Below are positions 58,939-64,000 of a stretch of 64,000 bases of DNA, piece by piece. Each line of letters starts with the position of its first letter. Positions within the stretch are counted from its first letter, which is position 1. Position numbers and translations under genes: made by a program. The stretch spans positions 62,001 to 126,000 of the forward strand of contig NZ_CAMYPD010000001.1 of the NCBI RefSeq assembly GCF_947286155.1. The letters run 5' to 3'. Below the pieces are notes generated by a model. That model made no database searches. It saw only the letters and a list, made by a program, of their open reading frames with translations, and was not told where the DNA came from. This DNA is from an uncultured Tessaracoccus sp. (GTDB lineage Bacteria; Actinomycetota; Actinomycetes; Propionibacteriales; Propionibacteriaceae).

Positions 58939-60360
58939 TCAGAAGTTAAAGAGGCCCCGGAACCAGACGTAGAAGTTCAGCACGCCCAGCATGAACGGGA
59001 CGATGCCGATGATCGCGAGCCACTCGAAGATGTCGCCCCAGCGGCCCCACGTCGGCGACAGCACGCGCTTGTGCCAGGCGGCTGAGTAGTGCGCGAAGAG
59101 GTACCCAATGAGCAGCGTGATGCCGAATAGTACGCCGAGGCCGACGTAGCTCGACGTGAGGCCGTAGGCGATGGACACCAGCCCGAGCCCAAAGATGATC
59201 GCTCCGCTCAGCACGAGTGCCATGCGCTGCGACAGCCCGACGAACGCACGGGCGCGCAGCAGGAACGCCAGGCCGACGCAGATGATGAGCGCCACGGCCC
59301 ACCACGTGCCGTTGGTGATGGTGATGAATGAGGCGGCGACGGCGGTGGCGCTCGTGCCCATGAGCATGCCGCCGAGGAGTCGGTCGGCGAAGAGCGCGCG
59401 GCTCACGATGTCCGACTGGACTGGGGTTTCGTCGGCGAGCATTGCCTCGGTCGTGACGGGAAGGTTCGGCAGCGCGATGCCCGCGATCTTGTAGCTGAGC
59501 GACGGCATGAACGTCGTGATGAGGGCCATCATCGCCATGGTTCCGGCGGCGACCTTGTCGTCGTTGCCGTAGTTGAGGGCCATCACCGACGAGGCCGCGA
59601 GCATGAGTGCGCCGAACAGCGCCGCGGCGAATAGCGGCATGGTGTGCACGCGCGCGGCGAGCGCGTTCGCCGCCGCCGCGAGCAGGACCAGCGACGACGC
59701 CATGAGGATGTGGATGTGGAGGGCGGCCTCGGTGGCGATGACGTTCGGCAGGTCCCATCCGACGAGCGCCGCCAACGCCACGCTGATCCAGGCCAGGACG
59801 GTCGCCGTCGGTTTTTCCCTGGCGGCGCGTGCCAACGACACCGCAGCGATGAACGCGCCGAACGACAGCAGCGCCGTCGCGATGAGCACGAGCCCTTGTA
59901 CGAGGCGGCGTTCGTCGGAGGTGCCGAGCATGAGCAGCAGCGGCATGCCGAGCAGCACCGCTGACAGGCAGATGAGCCCGATGATGCGCGAGTGTCGGTG
60001 TTGCCACGAGGGGCGGGAGTTGGTGGCGCTGGCGACGGCGTCGACGACGTCGTCGAAGGCAGCGTCGGGGATGGCGTTCTCGCGTTGGCGCAGGTGGAGC
60101 GTCTCGCCGTCGCGGATGCCGAGCTTGCTGATGGGGGCGTAGAGGTCGAAGGGGTCTTGCCCGAAGCGTTGCAGCACCCACGCGTGGACGGCGTCGGTGG
60201 GGGTGTTCGACTCGAGACCGGCGAACTTGAGGATGCTGGGGAGCAGTTCGCTCAGCGTCACGGAACCGGGGAGGGCCAAGTCCACGCGCCGCGCCGACGA
60301 GATGATCGTGACGCGCGCGAGGTCTTCCTCTTGCACAGGGATGCTCACAGTAGGCCACAT
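58939..60360 (-). CDS. eccD: Type VII secretion integral membrane protein EccD
   Basis: A 473-residue protein: an N-terminal ubiquitin-like YukD domain (about 15-95, RVTIISSARRVDLALPGSVT) followed by eleven predicted helices from about residue 128 (RIIGLICLSAVLLGMPLLLM onward). This domain order defines EccD, which forms the bulk of the ESX membrane pore. The start is ATG 60360; a GTG four codons in is possible. It is convergent with eccE and its partner, and divergent from the LacI gene. Confidence 0.9.
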   Translation of the reverse strand: MWPTVSIPVQEEDLARVTIISSARRVDLALPGSVTLSELLPSILKFAGLESNTPTDAVHAWVLQRFGQDPFDLYAPISKLGIRDGETLHLRQRENAIPDAAFDDVVDAVASATNSRPSWQHRHSRIIGLICLSAVLLGMPLLLMLGTSDERRLVQGLVLIATALLSFGAFIAAVSLARAAREKPTATVLAWISVALAALVGWDLPNVIATEAALHIHILMASSLVLLAAAANALAARVHTMPLFAAALFGALMLAASSVMALNYGNDDKVAAGTMAMMALITTFMPSLSYKIAGIALPNLPVTTEAMLADETPVQSDIVSRALFADRLLGGMLMGTSATAVAASFITITNGTWWAVALIICVGLAFLLRARAFVGLSQRMALVLSGAIIFGLGLVSIAYGLTSSYVGLGVLFGITLLIGYLFAHYSAAWHKRVLSPTWGRWGDIFEWLAIIGIVPFMLGVLNFYVWFRGLFNF

Positions 60361-60485
60361 TAGTTGCCCGACGGGTTCAGCACACCTCGAATGGGGGATA
60401 GTGTCGGGCGTCGGCGCGTCGGGTCAGGAATTGGGGCGGTTGGAGGGCCGGTTGGCGACCCCCTTGCCCAGTAGGGTGCCTTGTC

Positions 60486-61505
60486 ATGGGAAGCGTGAAC
60501 CTCAAGACGATTGCGGAGCAGGCGGGTGTCTCGCTGGCGACGGCGTCGCGGGTGCTCTCCGGCAGCGACTACCCCGTGAAGGATGAGCTTCGCGAGCGGG
60601 TGGAGCGAGTGGCCGCTGAGCTCGATTACGTTCCGAACGCCAATGCGCGCGGGCTGCTGCAGGGGCGCTCGCAGACCGTCGGGGTGCTCGTCGGTGATGT
60701 GTCCGACCCGTTCTTCTCGACGATGATCGGCGGCATCCATGAAGTGGCGGCGAAGGCTGGCTACATGGTGACCATCGTCAACACGTACCGCGACCCCAGC
60801 AATGAGCTCGACGTGCTGCGTCGGCTTCGCGCCCAGCGTGTCGACGTGATGATCGTCGCCGCGTCGGGTTTGGATGACCCTATTCACTCCGACGCGCTCG
60901 AGAAGAGCCTGGTCGCATTCGTGAAGGGCGGCAATTCCGCCGTGCTGATTGGGCCGCACGAGGTGAGCGCCGATCTGAGCGTGTCCAGGATCGACGTCAA
61001 CAACCGCCTCGCTGCCCGGCAGGTGGCCGAGCATCTGCACGAGCTGGGACATCGTCGGGCGGCCCTCCTCGCGGGGGATTCGAACCTGCTCTCTATGGCC
61101 GACCGCATCGCCGGTTTCCGCGACGTGTTCGGCGACGAGTTGGTCGTCCGACGCACCGCCCCCACCCGCGACGGCGGCCACGACGCGTGCGTCGGGCTAC
61201 TTGATTCCGACGATGCCGCCGGGCTGACGGCGATCGCCACCACCGCTGACCAGATGGCCTTCGGCGTGCTCGCCTGCTTGCGCGAGCGGGGCATCGCCGT
61301 GCCCGAGCAGATGTCCGTCACCGGCTTCAATGACATCGAGTTCGCCCGCGACACCGTCCCCCCGCTCACGTCGGCGCATCTACCTCTCGACGAAGTGGGC
61401 CGCCTTGCCATGGACATGGGCATCAAAGCTCTCGACGGTGTGCCCAGCCGAGTGGAGCTCACACCCGAACTGCGCGTGCGCGGCACGACGGGGAAGCGCG
61501 CGTAG
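60486..61505 (+). CDS. LacI-family transcriptional regulator
   Basis: A 339-residue repressor. The N-terminal helix-turn-helix and hinge read NLKTIAEQAGVSLATASRVL and LDYVPNANARGL; the periplasmic-binding-like domain has VGVLVGDVSDPFFSTMIGGI, RIDVNNRLAARQVAEHL and VTGFNDIEFARDTVPPLTSA. Such proteins bind CG-centred palindromes and respond to sugars. Candidate targets are the convergent AT-rich carbohydrate genes at 61.7 kb onward, or more distantly the operator at 5430. Both are inferences. Confidence 0.9.
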   Translation: MGSVNLKTIAEQAGVSLATASRVLSGSDYPVKDELRERVERVAAELDYVPNANARGLLQGRSQTVGVLVGDVSDPFFSTMIGGIHEVAAKAGYMVTIVNTYRDPSNELDVLRRLRAQRVDVMIVAASGLDDPIHSDALEKSLVAFVKGGNSAVLIGPHEVSADLSVSRIDVNNRLAARQVAEHLHELGHRRAALLAGDSNLLSMADRIAGFRDVFGDELVVRRTAPTRDGGHDACVGLLDSDDAAGLTAIATTADQMAFGVLACLRERGIAVPEQMSVTGFNDIEFARDTVPPLTSAHLPLDEVGRLAMDMGIKALDGVPSRVELTPELRVRGTTGKRA

Positions 61506-61568
61506 CTCAGGTCAGAAGCCGCGTCGTTCACCTCGTCAGCGACGGGAAGCCAAGGAATCTGTACAGGA

Positions 61569-61605
61569 GCTTCGGGCGCAGGATGATTACATCCGCGCCC
61601 GAAGC
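61569..61605. terminator. Bidirectional terminator
   Basis: GCTTCGGGCGC (61569-61579) pairs with GCGCCCGAAGC (61595-61605), with an inner GGAT/ATCC stem. It lies between the convergent LacI and beta-propeller genes. Confidence 0.8.
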
Positions 61606-61739
61606 AAACTCTCTATATAGGACAATGGCACTAGACTAACGAAAACTTTTTGCCGTTATTAGTAAGTGGGCATCATTCCGGATTGATTGGATCGATTCTG
61701 AGACACTCTCGCCAGTGTGAAGCACCAGTGTGTTGCTAT

Positions 61740-63812
61740 TCAGTGATTGTGTGAGGACACTTCTGGCTTCCTGTACGAAGCGAGCTCGGTCGAGTTCACC
61801 ACCATATAGAAATCGCCATGGGTATCCTGTGTGAGGGTTTCGATTGATGAGAACTCTGCGTCTTTGCCAGAGCGGGCAATGATGTCAAGTGCTCCCGATT
61901 CGGGGCTTATCACGAAAAATGTTCCAGCAGTAACGCCGTATAACTTCTCACCATCAAAAATAAGTTCGTCGCGCTCGCCGTAGCGAGGAGCAGCGTTATC
62001 TCCAATAGTAATTGTTCGGAGCACTCTTCTACTCTCGACATCGTACTCGAAGACAGTACGAGAATCGAGGACACCCCACAGGTGTCGGTCTCGTGAGAAC
62101 GTCAGGCCACTAATGCTCGTAGCACGTTCGAAAGGGCGATCTGTCCACGCAGTCTGGCCAGTTTCCGGGTCCCACATAGCGATGCTTGCGGAGTCTGTAA
62201 CAGGGTTAACTCCATACCCGCCGTGAATGGATGATCCAACGATAATCTTGTCATCTAGACGAGATAGAGAGACTGGAGTCTGGTTCTTGACAACATCTCT
62301 AAAGACATCGACTGAACCTGTTTCCGGGTACCAACGGCTGATCGCTCCACCGTGACGTCCGGGATCGGGAACGGAAGTCACTAACATCATATCTTCATTC
62401 CATTGAAGAAAATCTTGAGGCCGGTTTTGCTCGTGCCCGAGAAGGAGTTGGTCCTGTGGATTAACCCCCAGCCTCCATGGCTCGGAAGGATCGTAGCGAT
62501 ACAGTCCCCCACTTGGATAGCGTCCAAATACCAGATCATTCCCAAAGAGCCCAAAACCCTCGACTTGTATAATTCCAGGTAGGAGGGTGGACTTGCCAGT
62601 TCTGGTATCGAATTTAGCAATACCGGGAGGGCTCAAGAAGCCGCCAGAATATATGTTTCCGACATTATCGCGACCCAGGCTTATCAATGGTGCCCCTGAG
62701 CCTTCAAAATCAGGGACGATGTAAATGCCTTTCATTGTGTCAAGGTTCATGCCATATGTTCTTCCCTGATTCCAGTAGGTGAAGAGGAGCATGAGCTCAC
62801 CGTTGATAGAACCCCAGCTCCACGTCTGTGGCCCAGCATTGGGCCCCCAGTGAATTGGTTTGAGCTCAAGGGTGGATAAATTATAAGAGTGAATGGAACC
62901 ATTCGCTCTGAGATAGATCAATGAATCATCCGAGGGGTTCACGGGAGAAACGGTCGGGTTGGTGTTCTCGATGACATCAACCCAAAGCCCTGAAGAAAGG
63001 TCAAGGACGGCAATTTGGTTATTTCCGCTTGCAAATAGAAGGTTGCCACGTAGATCAATGTTTCGCATAGGCTGCACTGCGAAGCCGTCCGGCATCGAGA
63101 TGGCTCTGTAGCTTCTTGAATCACGGTCGAACACAGCCATCTTCCCGTTAGGTTGACTGCCGACATACACGTTTCGACCTGATACAGCAACTGCGCCTAG
63201 GTACTGCTCGGATGGATTCGGTGAACCGTGATTCTCAAGCTCTCCAGTCTTGGGATCGAACGAATAGAGGTTGGCAGTTGGGTAGACGCCGAACCAGACG
63301 GTGCCGTCATCTGCTACCGTGAGATTCCATACGCGTTGCCCAGCCGGGACCGTAATGAGGTGCTGTAGACTTTGGTGAGCAGTATCGTAGCTGTATAGGT
63401 GACCTGAATCAGACATCCCAAAATATACTTTGCCATCAACAGGGTTGAATGCGCTCCCGATGGCACTGGATCCTGCAGGAACCCGGGTGTGGAAGACGAG
63501 CTGTTCAGTCTCTAGATTCATTACCCCTACCTCGGCAGTCACGGTAGAGTTTCCGCTCACCACGTACAGCGCGTGAGGGGTCCCATCTTGATCTCGGAAG
63601 AACTCAGAAGCTCCGACTTGCACCTTACGGATCTGCTCTCCGTGATTGACCAGCTGGCCTGTCGCCGCGGCAGATGCCCCTGTGGTGTCGGCTGAGGTGG
63701 TGGTGACGCTAGTCAGTAGTAGGGCTGTACCAATGACTAGAGCCGTAGCTAATCGGGCTAACACAAGCCCACGTGAGAAGAATGCTGACTTCTTATTAAG
63801 ATTGAGACTCAT
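61740..63812 (-). CDS. Secreted multi-bladed beta-propeller protein
   Basis: A 690-residue exported protein. Start at 63812 behind AAGGAG; signal about residues 1-41 (GLVLARLATALVIGTALLLT). The rest is repeating strands of propeller blades, with units such as DGKVYFGMSDSGHLYSYD, DGTVWFGVYPTANLYSFD and VYVGSQPNGKMAVFD, similar to SMP-30/PQQ-type repeats. No catalytic motif or anchor is recognised. It lies downstream of an ABC sugar-permease gene on the same strand and shares the AT-rich composition of the 5-15 kb island, so it may be a polysaccharide-binding or lyase-type partner of that transporter. Confidence 0.75.
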   Translation of the reverse strand: MSLNLNKKSAFFSRGLVLARLATALVIGTALLLTSVTTTSADTTGASAAATGQLVNHGEQIRKVQVGASEFFRDQDGTPHALYVVSGNSTVTAEVGVMNLETEQLVFHTRVPAGSSAIGSAFNPVDGKVYFGMSDSGHLYSYDTAHQSLQHLITVPAGQRVWNLTVADDGTVWFGVYPTANLYSFDPKTGELENHGSPNPSEQYLGAVAVSGRNVYVGSQPNGKMAVFDRDSRSYRAISMPDGFAVQPMRNIDLRGNLLFASGNNQIAVLDLSSGLWVDVIENTNPTVSPVNPSDDSLIYLRANGSIHSYNLSTLELKPIHWGPNAGPQTWSWGSINGELMLLFTYWNQGRTYGMNLDTMKGIYIVPDFEGSGAPLISLGRDNVGNIYSGGFLSPPGIAKFDTRTGKSTLLPGIIQVEGFGLFGNDLVFGRYPSGGLYRYDPSEPWRLGVNPQDQLLLGHEQNRPQDFLQWNEDMMLVTSVPDPGRHGGAISRWYPETGSVDVFRDVVKNQTPVSLSRLDDKIIVGSSIHGGYGVNPVTDSASIAMWDPETGQTAWTDRPFERATSISGLTFSRDRHLWGVLDSRTVFEYDVESRRVLRTITIGDNAAPRYGERDELIFDGEKLYGVTAGTFFVISPESGALDIIARSGKDAEFSSIETLTQDTHGDFYMVVNSTELASYRKPEVSSHNH

Positions 63813-63895
63813 TTGTTACTCCTTTGTAAACAGCATATTAAATAATGAAATCCAGGTATCTCATGAGCTCGTGACACCTGTAGGTGGCTTCATGG

Positions 63896-64000
63896 TCAGC
63901 CCTTGAGTGCGCCTGCTGTAATGCCGCGAATTAGGTATCGCTGCAGCATGAAGAAAATAATGAGGCAAGGGATAACTGTAATGGCCGCCGAAGCCATTGT
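63896..64000 (-). CDS. Carbohydrate ABC transporter permease (MalG type), C-terminal 34 codons only
   Basis: Only the 3' end lies inside the window. On the minus strand it reads MASAAITVIPCLIIFFMLQR, then YLIRGITAGALKG and stop at 63896. The last helix plus the QRYLIRGITAGALKG tail is the standard ending of MalG/LacG-type permeases. It lies 83 bases upstream of the propeller gene, so a third carbohydrate transporter operon continues to the right. Confidence 0.85.
   Translation of the reverse strand, partial: TMASAAITVIPCLIIFFMLQRYLIRGITAGALKG

Overview
The window is a piece of a GC-rich Gram-positive chromosome. Several features point to Actinomycetota: a type VII (ESX) secretion locus with EccB, EccD and EccE, an MprAB-like two-component pair, many GTG starts, a probably leaderless ArsR mRNA, and GGTGGTTGAGTAGC-type palindromic repeats. 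A member of the Propionibacteriales is a reasonable guess, but no rRNA or tRNA is present to fix this. No CRISPR array or intact transposase was seen.

Layout. 1-5 kb: a large secreted phosphodiester glycosidase/phosphoesterase (cut by the left edge), an esterase, a DUF808 membrane protein and a small two-helix membrane protein. 5.4-15.3 kb: a visibly AT-richer carbohydrate island, one operon of binding protein, two permeases, DUF624 protein, GH116 glycosidase and a 1186-residue secreted (alpha/alpha) barrel protein. It is followed by a sugar-isomerase-like gene. The island is bracketed by diverged direct repeats that carry paralogous small membrane proteins; the right copy still holds the first bases of the DUF808 gene. 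17.5-21 kb: ABC-2 exporter divergent from a NarL-type two-component pair. 21.3-26.8 kb: alpha-glucoside-type ABC importer with a GH31 enzyme. 27-32.5 kb: FUSC protein, nucleosidase, ArsR regulator with a His/Cys-rich metallothionein-like protein, DUF421 protein, GH13 amylase and HSL-type esterase. 32.5-36.3 kb: two-component pair divergent from an ABC/FtsX exporter. 36.8-38.5 kb: a diiron ferritin-like protein with a ligand-less paralogue. 38.7-39.5 kb: HepT/MntA toxin-antitoxin pair. 39.7-42.9 kb: MprAB-like pair and ornithine carbamoyltransferase. 43-45.6 kb: secreted 5'-nucleotidase. 45.8-49.1 kb: branched-chain 2-oxoacid dehydrogenase E1alpha, E1beta and E2. 49.4-54.3 kb: NhaA, a Q-rich membrane protein, Alr, an EcsC-family protein and Aat. 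54.4-60.4 kb: ESX locus. 60.5-64 kb: LacI regulator, then a second AT-richer stretch with a secreted beta-propeller and the tail of an ABC permease.

Themes. Glycan capture dominates: three carbohydrate ABC systems (one partial), GH116, GH31, GH13, an orphan (alpha/alpha) enzyme and several esterases. Nearly every convergent gene pair is separated by a strong inverted repeat. Some are ordinary terminators. Others are unusually long near-perfect palindromes, and two of these (49.3 and 58.9 kb) differ only by compensated changes. They sit beside a dispersed REP-like family that occurs only between 38.6 and 58.9 kb.

Most interesting: the repeat-bracketed GH116 island with its uncharacterised secreted partner, the co-varying hairpins, the ArsR/metallothionein-like operon, the active plus degenerate diiron pair, and the ESX locus with no EccC or mycosin in view.
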